Below are positions 6,637 through 14,671 of a stretch of 22,544 nt of DNA, in pieces (position 1 is the stretch's first letter; each line of letters starts with the position of its first letter). The stretch is from CAWDLX01 sp046728155. GTDB taxonomy: Bacteria; Actinomycetota; Actinomycetes; Mycobacteriales; Micromonosporaceae. The notes under the pieces are model-generated. The model searched no databases. It was not told the origin of the DNA and saw only the letters and a list, made by a program, of their open reading frames with translations. A program made the position numbers and the translations under genes. The stretch is taken from positions 1 through 22,544 of the forward strand of contig JBKPDY010000019.1 in the NCBI GenBank assembly GCA_046728155.1, given 5' to 3'.

Positions 6637-8505
6637 GTGCCCACCACGCTCGAGCCCGGGGCGACCGACCCGGCGCGGATCCGCAACTTCTGCATCATCG
6701 CCCACATCGACCACGGTAAATCAACGCTGGCCGATCGGATGCTGCAGATCACCGAGGTCGTGGATCCACGCCAGATGCGTGCGCAGTACCTCGATCGGAT
6801 GGACATAGAGCGGGAGCGGGGCATCACGATCAAGAGCCAGGCGGTACGGCTGCCGTGGCGGGTCCGGGCCGGAGAAAACGCCGGCGACCAGGCCGTACTG
6901 AACATGATCGATACGCCGGGACACGTCGACTTCACGTACGAGGTCTCCCGCAGCCTCGCCGCGTGCGAGGGTGCCGTCCTTCTGGTGGACGCCGCCCAGG
7001 GGATCGAGGCGCAGACACTCGCGAATCTGTATCTCGCTCTCGAGAACGATCTGACGGTCATTCCGGTCCTGAACAAAATCGACTTGCCGGCGGCCCAGCC
7101 GGACAAATACGCCGAGGAGCTCGCGCACCTCATCGGTTGTGATCCGGACGACTGTCTACGCGTCTCCGGCAAGACCGGCCAGGGTGTGGCGCACCTGCTC
7201 GACGAGATCGTCCGGCAGATCCCCGCGCCCGTCGGCGATACCGCCGCCCCGGCGAGGGCGATGATCTTCGACTCCATATACGACGTGTACCGCGGTGTGG
7301 TGACGTACGTACGGGTCGTCGACGGGCGGATCGAGGCGCGCGACCGGATCAAGATGATGTCCACCGGTGCGGTGCACGAATTGCTCGAGCTCGGCGTGAT
7401 CTCGCCGGAACCGAGAAAGCACGGTGCGCTCGGCGTCGGCGAGGTCGGCTACCTGATGACCGGAGTGAAGGACGTGCGGCAATCACGGGTGGGCGACACG
7501 GTCACCATCAACAATCGCCCGGCGACCGTGGCCCTGGGCGGCTACAAGGACCCCAGACCGATGGTCTACGCCGGGCTGTACCCCATGGACGGCTCGGAGT
7601 ACCCGAACCTGCGCGACGCCCTGGACCGGCTGAAGCTCAACGACGCGGCGCTCCACTACGAGCCGGAGACCTCCGGGGCATTGGGGTTCGGCTTCCGGTG
7701 CGGCTTTCTCGGCCTGCTCCATCTGGAGATCATCCGGGAACGGCTGGAGCGGGAGTTCGGCCTGGACCTCATCTCGACCGCGCCCAACGTGGTCTACCAG
7801 GTCGTCCTCGACGACGGGTCCGAGACGACCGTCACGAACCCGAGCGAGTATCCGTCCGGCAAGGTGGCCCGCGTCTTCGAGCCGACCGTACGGGCGACGC
7901 TCCTCACGCCGGCCGATTACGTGGGTACGGTCATGGAGCTCTCTCAGGGCCGGCGAGGCACCCTGCTCGGCATGGACTACCTCTCGACCGACCGGGTGGA
8001 GTTGCGTTACACGCTGCCGCTGGCCGAGATCATCTACGACTTCTTCGACCAGCTGAAGAGCCGCACCAAGGGGTACGCCTCGCTCGACTACGAGACCAGC
8101 GGCGAGCAGGAGGCGGATCTGGTCAAGGTCGATATCCTCCTGCACGGTGAGCCGGTCGACGCCTTCTCCGCGATCGTCCACAAGGACAAGGCGTACAACT
8201 ACGGCGTCGCGATCGCGGCCAAGCTGCGCACGCTCATCCCCCGCCAGCAGTTCGAGGTGCCGATCCAGGCCGCGATCGGATCCCGCATCATCGCTCGGGA
8301 GACGATACGCGCGCTTCGCAAGGATGTCCTGGCCAAGTGCTACGGCGGTGACATCACCCGCAAGCGGAAGCTGCTGGAGAAGCAGAAGGAGGGCAAGAAG
8401 CGGATGAAAATGGTCGGCCGGGTCGAGGTACCGCAGGAGGCCTTCATCGCGGCTCTCTCCACATCGGACACACCGGCCGACAGAGCGGGCACCTCGCGTA
8501 AGTAG
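6637..8505 (+). CDS. lepA: elongation factor 4 (LepA), ribosomal back-translocase GTPase
   Basis: 622 aa. The GTG at 6637 is chosen because AAGGA lies 5 nt upstream and the conserved DPARIRNFCIIAHIDHGKST then begins at residue 11, as in close relatives; the ATG at 6619 has no ribosome-binding site. EF4 binds ribosomes stalled or slowed in elongation and hydrolyses GTP. Domains: G domain (P-loop AHIDHGKS at 22-29, the RGITIK switch I, DTPGH, NKID), EF-Tu domain 2, two EF-G-like alpha/beta domains, and the LepA-specific C-terminal domain (KRKLLEKQKEGKKRMK near the end). All motifs are intact. rpsT is divergent upstream and a small membrane protein gene follows. Confidence 0.97.
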   Translation: MPTTLEPGATDPARIRNFCIIAHIDHGKSTLADRMLQITEVVDPRQMRAQYLDRMDIERERGITIKSQAVRLPWRVRAGENAGDQAVLNMIDTPGHVDFTYEVSRSLAACEGAVLLVDAAQGIEAQTLANLYLALENDLTVIPVLNKIDLPAAQPDKYAEELAHLIGCDPDDCLRVSGKTGQGVAHLLDEIVRQIPAPVGDTAAPARAMIFDSIYDVYRGVVTYVRVVDGRIEARDRIKMMSTGAVHELLELGVISPEPRKHGALGVGEVGYLMTGVKDVRQSRVGDTVTINNRPATVALGGYKDPRPMVYAGLYPMDGSEYPNLRDALDRLKLNDAALHYEPETSGALGFGFRCGFLGLLHLEIIRERLEREFGLDLISTAPNVVYQVVLDDGSETTVTNPSEYPSGKVARVFEPTVRATLLTPADYVGTVMELSQGRRGTLLGMDYLSTDRVELRYTLPLAEIIYDFFDQLKSRTKGYASLDYETSGEQEADLVKVDILLHGEPVDAFSAIVHKDKAYNYGVAIAAKLRTLIPRQQFEVPIQAAIGSRIIARETIRALRKDVLAKCYGGDITRKRKLLEKQKEGKKRMKMVGRVEVPQEAFIAALSTSDTPADRAGTSRK

Positions 8506-8539
8506 TCGCGGCGTTTGACCGCGGTCACCGCCGGGTATC

Positions 8540-8561
8540 GATCGGATGTTGTGATCCGATC
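8540..8561. promoter_or_regulatory. 22-bp perfect palindrome upstream of the GlsB-like gene
   Basis: GATCGGAT (8540-8547), a 6-nt spacer, then ATCCGATC (8554-8561). It ends 18 bp before the ATG at 8580 and 5 bp before the Shine-Dalgarno AGAGAGG. It could be an operator, a 5'UTR hairpin, or the lepA terminator (no T-run follows). Confidence 0.55.
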
Positions 8562-8579
8562 CCAGAGAGGTGTAAGACC

Positions 8580-8852
8580 ATGACCGCGAGCGGCATCATC
8601 AGCGCGATCATCATCGGCGCCGTCGTCGGCGCTCTGGGGCGTCTGGTGGTCCCCGGCCGCCAGCACATGCCCATTTGGCTCACCATTGTCGTCGGCATCG
8701 TCGCCGCGCTGCTCGGCTCGGTTATCGCGGGCGCGTTGGGCGTCAGCAACACTCCTGGCGTCGACTGGATCGAACTGTTCATCCAGGTCGCCTTGGCCGC
8801 GGTCGGGGTCGCTCTCATCGCGGGAACGACAGGTCGACGTCGGCTGAATTGA
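8580..8852 (+). CDS. GlsB/YeaQ/YmgE family small membrane protein
   Basis: 90 aa with three hydrophobic segments (about residues 5-23, 31-54, 62-84). The pattern GIISAIIIGAVVGALGRLV near the start and the Gly-rich second helix are those of the transglycosylase-associated (PF04226) family; despite the Pfam name these are stress-associated inner-membrane proteins with no proven enzyme activity. A Shine-Dalgarno AGAGAGG lies about 9 nt ahead of the ATG. The gene stands alone, with a palindrome upstream and a strong terminator downstream, so it is probably its own transcription unit, perhaps stress-induced as in relatives. The TGA falls within the first unit of a short tandem repeat. Confidence 0.85.
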   Translation: MTASGIISAIIIGAVVGALGRLVVPGRQHMPIWLTIVVGIVAALLGSVIAGALGVSNTPGVDWIELFIQVALAAVGVALIAGTTGRRRLN

Positions 8853-8897
8853 AAACCTGTCCGATAATCGCTGAACTGAAAGGCCTGTCCCATAACC
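8843..8897 (+). repeat. imperfect 27/28-bp tandem duplication at a gene end
   Basis: 8843-8869 and 8870-8897 align with few differences: both start GCTGAA(T/C)TGAAA and contain CCTGTCC(G/C)ATAA. The first unit includes the last codons and stop of the GlsB-like gene. The second, with GGCCTGTCCCATAA, looks like the end of some insertion sequences, but no transposase or paired inverted end is present. Confidence 0.6.
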
Positions 8898-8932
8898 GTG
8901 GGCCGTCCGGAATCCATCCGGGCGGCCCACGG
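8896..8932. terminator. strong bidirectional hairpin between converging genes
   Basis: 15-bp arms 8896-8910 and 8918-8932 pair fully except one G-U wobble, with a 7-nt loop. It ends 3 bp from the stop of the minus-strand gene at 8936 and follows the plus-strand gene ending at 8852, so it can serve both. No T-run, as is common in actinobacteria. Confidence 0.85.
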
Positions 8933-8935
8933 CGA

Positions 8936-9814
8936 TCAGGCTTGGAAGACCTCGGCGACGACCCGGGCCGCGGACCCGCCGACCTGCGCGTTCAATTCGG
9001 TCGCGGTCGGTTCCACGCCTTGCCATTCACCACTCTCGGCGCTCCACTCCTGGCCGCCGAAGCGCACCCTCTCGACGCCGTTGGCGGCCGAATGGGCGAC
9101 GATCCAATGGGCGTACTGCCAGCCCACCTGGGTGTCGGTGGCGCCGAGAACCAGCCCCGCGCTGTTGGTCGCGAACGTCGTCAGTTGTCCCCAGTCCAAC
9201 CGGAGCCCCGCCAGGAGCGCCACCGCGGCCGCCTCGCCGCGGTGGTTGGGCGCGCCGACGAGGGTGCAGGCGACCGCGTTGGGTACCAGGCCGGCGAAGG
9301 CGGAAGCCAGCACGGCCGCCTCGTCGGCCCACTTCTCATAGGCCTCGGGGTAGGCACTGCGTTGAACGAGCTGCGCGGCCTCCGTTACCCGCATGTTTTG
9401 CCAGCCGCTGACCCGTAGCAGCGCGCTGTAGAAGCTACCGGCGGCGTACCGCGGATCCTGCAGCTGCGCCTCGTCCCCCCAGCCCTGGCTCGGACGCTGT
9501 TGGAACAGGCCGATCGAGTCGAGGTCACCGGCGGCGAGGTTCCGCAGCTTCGACTCCTGCAACGACGCGGCCAGCGCCACGACGATCCCCTTGCCGGGCA
9601 CGCCGCGCCGAAGGCCGACGGCGGAGATGGTCGCGGCGTTCGCCATCTGCTCGGTGCTCAAATCGACGACCCCGGATGCGGTGCGTACGGCGCAGCCCTC
9701 GGTGCGGAAAGCGCCCGGAATCTGTGCCCGTAGTCGGAAGATGACGAAAACGACCCCGCCGGCGAGCACGAGTAGCCCGACGACGGCGCAGATAACCTTG
9801 GTCCGAAGCCGCAC
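8936..9814 (-). CDS. membrane-anchored protein with a transglycosylase-like QESKL/GLFQQRPSQGWG segment
   Basis: 292 aa from GTG 9814, chosen for the GGAGG 8 nt upstream; GTG 9832 is in the same frame but would start before the predicted transcription start. A membrane anchor (about residues 6-26) is followed by an extracytoplasmic region. Residues near 80-115 read ALAASLQESKLRNL then DSIGLFQQRPSQGWG. This resembles the catalytic Glu and Gly-Leu-Phe-Gln core of lysozyme-like lytic transglycosylases and is conserved in a family of actinobacterial secreted proteins, often labelled hypothetical. The C-terminal half (about 185-292) has no domain I recognise. Activity on peptidoglycan is an inference from the motif. 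Monocistronic, between a convergent and a codirectional gene. Confidence 0.75.
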   Translation of the reverse strand: MRLRTKVICAVVGLLVLAGGVVFVIFRLRAQIPGAFRTEGCAVRTASGVVDLSTEQMANAATISAVGLRRGVPGKGIVVALAASLQESKLRNLAAGDLDSIGLFQQRPSQGWGDEAQLQDPRYAAGSFYSALLRVSGWQNMRVTEAAQLVQRSAYPEAYEKWADEAAVLASAFAGLVPNAVACTLVGAPNHRGEAAAVALLAGLRLDWGQLTTFATNSAGLVLGATDTQVGWQYAHWIVAHSAANGVERVRFGGQEWSAESGEWQGVEPTATELNAQVGGSAARVVAEVFQA

Positions 9815-9834
9815 GACCCAAACCTCCGGCACTC

Positions 9835-9840
9835 ACCCTA
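9835..9840 (-). promoter_or_regulatory. -10 box for the gene at 8936-9814
   Basis: TAGGGT on the minus strand. Initiation about 7 nt downstream gives a very short leader that just includes the GGAGG ahead of GTG 9814. Confidence 0.45.
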
Positions 9841-9871
9841 CGTGGTGGCTGCCACATCCAACACCGATGAG

Positions 9872-10666
9872 CTAGTCCTGCCGGATGGGCGTCACCCAGG
9901 CCGGGTCGCGCCGCTGCATGAACGAGAGCACCCCTTCGCGCCCCTCGGCCGAGGTGAAGAAGCGCACCGACAACGCGGTCAGCTCGGCGAGTTCGGCCCG
10001 GATCGATTCTCTCGCCGCCGCGCGGGCCAGTCTCTTGGCGACGCCGAGCGCTCGCGGGGCGCCGCGGAGTAGCGACGCTGTGTAACCGGCCACCGCGGCG
10101 TCGACCTCGTCGTCGGGAACCGCGGCGGTCACCAGCCCGATCTGAGCCGCCCGTAGGCCGTCGAACGAGTTACCGGTCAGGAACAGCTCGGCCGAGGCTC
10201 GCGAGGTGAGCCGAGGCAGCACCGTCGCGGAGATCACCGCCGGCACGACACCTAGCCGTACCTCCGAGAACGCGAACGACGCGGTCATGGCGCAGACGGC
10301 GATGTCCGCCGCGGCGATCAGGCCCAGACCGCCGGCCCGGGCCGGACCGCCGACCCGGGCGAGCACGGGTTTCGGGCACTCCCAGATCGTCGCGAGCAGG
10401 TCGCCCATGCCCGACGCCGGTATCGAGGTGCCCGATCCGCCGAACGCGGCCGCGGTCTCCTTCAGGTCGGCCCCGGAACAGAAGACCGGCCCGGTATGGG
10501 TCAGCACGATCACTCGTACGCCGTGGTCCTCAACCGCGCTCACCACAGCCGCGGTCAGCTGCTCTATTAGCCCCGCGGAAAGTGCGTTGCGGTTGTGTGG
10601 GCTGTCGAGGGTGAGCGTCGCAACCGCCCCGTCGTGGGAGGCATGAACCAGGCTGTCGTCGGTCAT
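9872..10666 (-). CDS. enoyl-CoA hydratase/isomerase (crotonase) family protein
   Basis: 264 aa from ATG 10666, which lies 7 nt after a minus-strand -10 box TAACGT (leaderless); an in-frame extension to 10699 would pass through this promoter. Crotonase-fold landmarks: NRNALSAGLIEQL near residue 26, the oxyanion-hole segment GPVFCSGADLKE (59-70), and GGPARAGGLGLIAAADIAV (107-124). Both active-site glutamates appear to be present: E135 in FSEVRLG and E160 in SAELFLTG, by alignment to rat mitochondrial hydratase from memory. The GxARAGGxGL form is common in hydratases of branched-chain amino acid (methylglutaconyl-CoA) or fatty acid breakdown, so the exact substrate is open. No other beta-oxidation gene is adjacent. 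It is divergent from hemW. Confidence 0.88.
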   Translation of the reverse strand: MTDDSLVHASHDGAVATLTLDSPHNRNALSAGLIEQLTAAVVSAVEDHGVRVIVLTHTGPVFCSGADLKETAAAFGGSGTSIPASGMGDLLATIWECPKPVLARVGGPARAGGLGLIAAADIAVCAMTASFAFSEVRLGVVPAVISATVLPRLTSRASAELFLTGNSFDGLRAAQIGLVTAAVPDDEVDAAVAGYTASLLRGAPRALGVAKRLARAAARESIRAELAELTALSVRFFTSAEGREGVLSFMQRRDPAWVTPIRQD

Positions 10667-10673
10667 GACCGGC

Positions 10674-10690
10674 ACGTTACGGGGCAGTAT
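10674..10690. promoter_or_regulatory. back-to-back divergent -10 boxes
   Basis: In the 31-bp gap between the hydratase and hemW starts, TAACGT (minus, 10679-10674) sits 7 nt before ATG 10666 and CAGTAT (plus, 10685-10690; one base off TANNNT) sits 7 nt before ATG 10698. The two boxes are 5 bp apart, so any -35 contacts lie in the opposite gene. Confidence 0.5.
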
Positions 10691-10697
10691 GGACGGC

Positions 10698-11915
10698 ATG
10701 CCAGGCGCACCGCCCGAGGGCGAACCGGTACCCGCCGATGGGGCGATGCCCCCGGAGGCGCTGGCCGGCCTCGGGCGGCGTGGGTTCGGGGTCTACGTCC
10801 ATGTGCCCTTCTGTGGCAGCCGCTGCGGCTACTGCGACTTCAACACGTACACCGCGGCCGAACTGGGCGGCGGTGCCACGATGGAGGAGTACGCCGACAG
10901 CTTGCTGACCGAGGTGGCTCTCGCCTCCCGGGTTCTGGACAGTTCGGCCCCGCGGGTGCAGACCGTCTTCGTCGGGGGCGGAACGCCGACCGTGCTGCCG
11001 GTAGCCGACCTGGCCCGGATGCTCGACGGCATCGACAGGGCGTTCGGCCTCGCCTCCGATGCGGAGATCACCACCGAGGCCAACCCCGAGTCGGTAGACC
11101 TGGCTTACCTGCGCGCTCTGCGTGCCGCGGGGTTCACCCGGATCTCCCTCGGCATGCAGTCGGTCGCGCCGCATGTCCTCGCCGTGCTGGACCGCCGACA
11201 CTCGCCGGGCCGGGCCGCCGCCGCGGCCGCCGAGGCCCGCGCCGCCGGCTTCGACCACGTCAACCTGGATCTGATCTACGCGACACCGGGCGAGACGTCC
11301 GGCGACTTCGAGGCCTCGTTACGGGCCGCGATCGGCGCTGGTGTCGACCACGTCTCGGCGTACGCACTGATCGTCGAGGACGGCACCCGGCTGGCCGGCC
11401 GGGTCCGCCGCGGCGAGGTCGCCGCTCCGGACGACGACACCGCGGCCGATCGCTATCTCGCCGCCGACACCGCGCTCTCGGATGCGGGTTTCGCCTGGTA
11501 CGAGGTCTCCAACTGGGCGTTGGCCGGCGGGGAGTGCCGGCACAACCTGCTGTACTGGCGCGGCGGCGACTGGTGGGGGTTCGGGCCAGGTGCGCATAGC
11601 CACCTCAACGGCGTGCGCTGGTGGAACGTGCGACATCCGTCGACCTACGCCGGCCGCGTCGCCGACAACCTGACGCCCGCACAGGCGCGCGAGATCCTCA
11701 CGGCCGGCCAGCGCCAGATGGAAGACGTGATGCTCCGGTTACGGCTGGTCGAAGGGCTTCCGTTGAGCGCCGTACCGCTCGCCGCCCGATCCAACGTCGC
11801 CGGCCAGATCGCGGCCGGACTACTTGACGCGCAGGCGGCAGCGCACGGGCGGGCCGTACTGACCCGGGCGGGCCGGCTGCTGGCCGACACGGTCATCCGC
11901 TCGCTTCTGCCGTAG
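10698..11915 (+). CDS. hemW: radical SAM heme chaperone HemW
   Basis: 405 aa from ATG 10698; in-frame ATGs at 10665 and 10689 lie in or before the predicted promoter. Radical SAM core: the CxxxCxxC cluster motif at C39, C43 and C46 (PFCGSRCGYCDF), GGGTPT at 93-98, and the TTEANPESVD strand. HemW proteins, formerly called coproporphyrinogen oxidase-like, bind heme and deliver it to target proteins. The motif here (CxxxCxxCDF) and the C-terminal HemW domain (CRHNLLYWRGGDWWGFGPGA) fit HemW rather than HemN, which has a different cysteine context. It precedes the hrcA-dnaJ region as in many actinobacteria and may serve the heme made via hemA and hemC further along. It converges with the next gene with 3 bp between the stops. 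Confidence 0.92.
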   Translation: MPGAPPEGEPVPADGAMPPEALAGLGRRGFGVYVHVPFCGSRCGYCDFNTYTAAELGGGATMEEYADSLLTEVALASRVLDSSAPRVQTVFVGGGTPTVLPVADLARMLDGIDRAFGLASDAEITTEANPESVDLAYLRALRAAGFTRISLGMQSVAPHVLAVLDRRHSPGRAAAAAAEARAAGFDHVNLDLIYATPGETSGDFEASLRAAIGAGVDHVSAYALIVEDGTRLAGRVRRGEVAAPDDDTAADRYLAADTALSDAGFAWYEVSNWALAGGECRHNLLYWRGGDWWGFGPGAHSHLNGVRWWNVRHPSTYAGRVADNLTPAQAREILTAGQRQMEDVMLRLRLVEGLPLSAVPLAARSNVAGQIAAGLLDAQAAAHGRAVLTRAGRLLADTVIRSLLP

Positions 11916-11918
11916 GCC

Positions 11919-12269
11919 CTACCGGACCAGGTCGAGCGAGAGCGGATACGCGTAGGACCGGCCGTCGTTGGCCCGCAAACCCGCGATGACACAGCAGACG
12001 GCGATGAAGAGCCATACCGCGAACGGTAGGAACCACAGGACGTCGAAGGTGCACACCCGGATGATGAACGCGATCACGAACGCGAGGCCCCAGGTGATCT
12101 GGAAGTTCAGTGCCCTGGTGGCATGGTCCAGGATGGTCCTCGACTGGTCGCCCTTGACCTTCAGCGCGACCAGCGGCGCGACGAAGAACAGGACGATACC
12201 CCCGAAGTGGGCGAAGAGTACCCAGCCGCGCTCCTCGCTGGAGGCGAAACCGGACGGGACGTTACTCAT
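11919..12269 (-). CDS. DUF4870-like small membrane protein
   Basis: 116 aa from ATG 12269, which has AGGAG 9 nt upstream; the longer frame to 12476 runs into the hrcA control region and is rejected. The N-terminus SSEERGWVLFAHFGGIV matches the start of DUF4870 domains. Three membrane helices follow (about residues 17-37, 54-74 and 77-97), with KVKGDQSRTILDHATRALNFQITW between the first two, which is the conserved DUF4870 core. No known function. A minus-strand TACGGT (12330-12325) could be its -10, giving a leader of about 50 nt. It ends 3 bp from hemW, so the two 3' ends probably overlap as transcripts. Confidence 0.85.
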   Translation of the reverse strand: MSNVPSGFASSEERGWVLFAHFGGIVLFFVAPLVALKVKGDQSRTILDHATRALNFQITWGLAFVIAFIIRVCTFDVLWFLPFAVWLFIAVCCVIAGLRANDGRSYAYPLSLDLVR

Positions 12270-12401
12270 GCCGCACATCTCCTGCTGACGATGGATTCGG
12301 GTGTCGAAGGTCCGGCCCATGCACACCGTAGGTCCACGACGGCGTGCGCACCAGGGCGGCCCGCCGGAGTTCGGGCGTCGCGGTTGAGTCGCGCGTCGAC
12401 G

Positions 12402-12432
12402 TAGACTGGCACTCACCGCGGCGGAGTGCCAG
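12402..12432 (+). promoter_or_regulatory. hrcA promoter -10 and CIRCE operator
   Basis: CTGGCACTC (12406-12414), 9-nt spacer, GAGTGCCAG (12424-12432): a perfect CIRCE-type inverted repeat, the known binding site of HrcA. TAGACT at 12402-12407 fits a -10 box, so the operator covers the transcription start. The mRNA leader to the hrcA ATG would be about 75 nt. This indicates autoregulation of hrcA-dnaJ and heat induction. Confidence 0.9.
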
Positions 12433-12490
12433 GTCGCGGCTGGCGCGCAGGCGAGAGGGCGCGGTTGTGTCTCCACGGAAGGATGTCGAC

Positions 12491-13513
12491 ATGTCGCTCG
12501 ACGACCGGAAACTGGAGGTCCTGCGCGCGATCGTCGAGGACTACGTCCAGACCCAGGAGCCGGTCGGCAGCCGGGCCCTGGTGGAGCGGCACAACCTGCG
12601 GGTGTCGTCGGCCACAGTCCGAAACGACATGGCGGTCCTCGAGGAGGAGGGGTATCTGCGCCAGCCGCACACCAGTGCCGGCCGGGTACCGACAGACAAG
12701 GGTTACCGGCTCTTCGTCGACCGGCTCTCGCGGGTCAAGCCGCTCTCGCCGGCCGAGCGCAGGGCGATAGAACGGTTCCTGGCCGGCGCGGTCGACCTGG
12801 ACGATGTCGTGCACCGCACGGTACGTCTGCTCGCGCAGCTGACCCGGCAGGTCGCAATGGTGCAGTACCCGAGTCTCGCCCGGAGCCGGGTCCGGCACCT
12901 CGAGCTGATACCGATCTCGACGACCCGGCTCATGCTCGTCATGATCACCGATACCGGCCGCGTCGAACAGCGTCTCGTCGAGCTGCCCAGGCCGGTCGAC
13001 GGCGACGATGTCCTCGCGCTGCGCAAGCTGATCAACGAACGGCTGGACGGCCTGCTGCTCAGCGACACCAGTGCCGTCGTGCACGCGCTGCACGACCAGG
13101 CCCCGAGCGAACTTCGGGGGTCCATGACTGCGTTGGCGACCGTCCTGCTGGAGACCCTGGTAGAACGGGCGGAGGAGCGAATCGCCCTGGCCGGAACCGC
13201 GAACCTGGCCCGCGGTGGCCTGCTTGACTTCTCCGGCACGATCCGTCCCATCCTCGAAGCCTTGGAGGAGGAGGTCATCCTGCTCAAGCTGTTCGGGCAG
13301 ACGGAGCAGGCGAAGACGCGAGTCCGTATCGGTGACGAGAATGAGATCGAGGATCTTCGTTCGACCTCGGTCGTGACGACGGGGTACGGCCCGGGGACCA
13401 CCATAGTCGGAGGGCTAGGTGTCCTGGGCCCGACCCGGATGGACTACCCCGCGACTATCGCCACGGTCCGAGCCGTGGCACGCTACGTCGGCGAAGTGCT
13501 GGCGCAGAGCTGA
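12491..13513 (+). CDS. hrcA: heat-inducible transcription repressor HrcA
   Basis: 340 aa from ATG 12491, with GGAAGGA 7 nt upstream; an upstream extension would cross the CIRCE operator. The N-terminal winged helix (about residues 1-75) has KLEVLRAIVEDYVQTQEPVGSR, SSATVRNDMAVLEEEGYL (recognition helix) and the wing QPHTSAGRVPTDKGYR, all hallmark HrcA sequences. The remainder is the GAF-like and dimerisation region, with VQYPSLARSRVRHLELIPIS and the C-terminal GYGPGTTIVGGLGVLGPTRM. HrcA represses chaperone genes at CIRCE and is released on heat stress when GroEL is occupied. dnaJ follows 27 bp later. The CIRCE upstream confirms the assignment. Confidence 0.97.
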   Translation: MSLDDRKLEVLRAIVEDYVQTQEPVGSRALVERHNLRVSSATVRNDMAVLEEEGYLRQPHTSAGRVPTDKGYRLFVDRLSRVKPLSPAERRAIERFLAGAVDLDDVVHRTVRLLAQLTRQVAMVQYPSLARSRVRHLELIPISTTRLMLVMITDTGRVEQRLVELPRPVDGDDVLALRKLINERLDGLLLSDTSAVVHALHDQAPSELRGSMTALATVLLETLVERAEERIALAGTANLARGGLLDFSGTIRPILEALEEEVILLKLFGQTEQAKTRVRIGDENEIEDLRSTSVVTTGYGPGTTIVGGLGVLGPTRMDYPATIATVRAVARYVGEVLAQS

Positions 13514-13540
13514 TCGAAGGACCGAGGGCATAGGACAGAC

Positions 13541-14671
13541 GTGGCCAGGGACTACTACGGCATCCTCGGATTACGCCGGGACGCCTCTCCAGACGAGATC
13601 AAGCGCGCCTATCGGAGGTTGGCCCGGGAGTACCACCCGGATGTCAACAAGGACCCCGCTTCGCACGAGAAGATCAAGGAGATCAACGCCGCGTACGAGG
13701 TGCTCTCCGATCCGCGGAAGAAGGAGATCGTCGATCTCGGCGGCGACCCGCTGGCCCCGGGCGCGGGGGCGGGTGCTGGAGCGAACGCCGGCCCGTTCGT
13801 CGGCTTCCAGGACATCATGGACGCCTTCTTCGGCAGTGCCGGCGCGCGGGGACCCCGCTCGCGGACACGGGCTGGAGCCGACGCGATCCTGCGCCTGGAG
13901 CTCGATCTGCACGAGACGGCGTTCGGCGTCGAAGCGCCGATCAGCGTCGACACCGCTGTAACGTGTCTGACCTGTGGCGGCGCCGGCACGGCGCCGGGTA
14001 CTCACGCGACCACCTGCGACACCTGCGGCGGCCGGGGCGAGATCCAGTCGGTCCAGCGCACGTTCCTCGGTCAGGTCGTCTCCGCGCGACCATGCCCGAC
14101 CTGCCAGGGGTACGGGACGCTGATCACGCATCCGTGCGGCAAATGTGGCGGCGACGGCCGGACCCGGGCCCGCCGCAACCTCACGGTGAAGATTCCGGCC
14201 GGGGTGGAGGATGGGATGCGGATCCGGCTGGCCGGGCAGGGCGAGGTGGGCCCGGGTGGAGGTCCCGCCGGTGATCTCTATGTCGAGATCCATGAACGGC
14301 CGCACGACATCTTCTCGCGCAAGGGCGACGATCTGCATTGCCGCGTCACGGTTCCGATGACCGCGGCCGCGCTCGGCACCCGCATCACGATCAAGACGCT
14401 GGACTCGGAGGAGTCCGTCGACGTCCGGCCCGGCACGCAACCCGGCGCGTCGCTGCACATCCGAGGCAAGGGCGTCCCCCACCTGCGCGGCAGCGGGCGC
14501 GGTGACCTGCATGTTCACCTCGATGTCCGTACGCCGACGAAGCTGACCGGCGAGGAGGAACGAATGCTGCGCGACTTCGCCCGGGCCCGGGGCGAGGAGG
14601 TGGCGGAACTGTCGCGTAAGCAGAGCGGCTTCTTCTCCTTCATGCGGGACGCCTTCAACGGTCAAGCGTGA
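13541..14671 (+). CDS. dnaJ: chaperone protein DnaJ (DnaJ2 type)
   Basis: 376 aa, GTG start. J domain at about 3-68 with the HPD motif at 32-34, which stimulates DnaK ATPase. A short Gly/Ala-Pro linker (about 80-90) replaces the longer Gly/Phe region. The zinc-finger domain carries four CxxCxGxG repeats (CLTCGGAG, CDTCGGRG, CPTCQGYG, CGKCGGDG), followed by the two beta-barrel client-binding domains and a C-terminal dimerisation part. Linkage to hrcA rather than to dnaK-grpE marks it as the second actinobacterial DnaJ. GGACAGAC upstream of GTG serves as ribosome-binding region. Its TGA overlaps the first GTG of the 65-bp array as GTGA. Confidence 0.97.
   Translation: MARDYYGILGLRRDASPDEIKRAYRRLAREYHPDVNKDPASHEKIKEINAAYEVLSDPRKKEIVDLGGDPLAPGAGAGAGANAGPFVGFQDIMDAFFGSAGARGPRSRTRAGADAILRLELDLHETAFGVEAPISVDTAVTCLTCGGAGTAPGTHATTCDTCGGRGEIQSVQRTFLGQVVSARPCPTCQGYGTLITHPCGKCGGDGRTRARRNLTVKIPAGVEDGMRIRLAGQGEVGPGGGPAGDLYVEIHERPHDIFSRKGDDLHCRVTVPMTAAALGTRITIKTLDSEESVDVRPGTQPGASLHIRGKGVPHLRGSGRGDLHVHLDVRTPTKLTGEEERMLRDFARARGEEVAELSRKQSGFFSFMRDAFNGQA

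Noticed and set aside
6438..7364. Minus-strand extension upstream of rpsT
   Set aside because: It is antisense to lepA; S20 starts at 6437 with a normal N-terminus and its own promoter.
13571..14665. 364-codon minus-strand frame opposite dnaJ
   Set aside because: Shadow of a strongly conserved gene; no homology seen.
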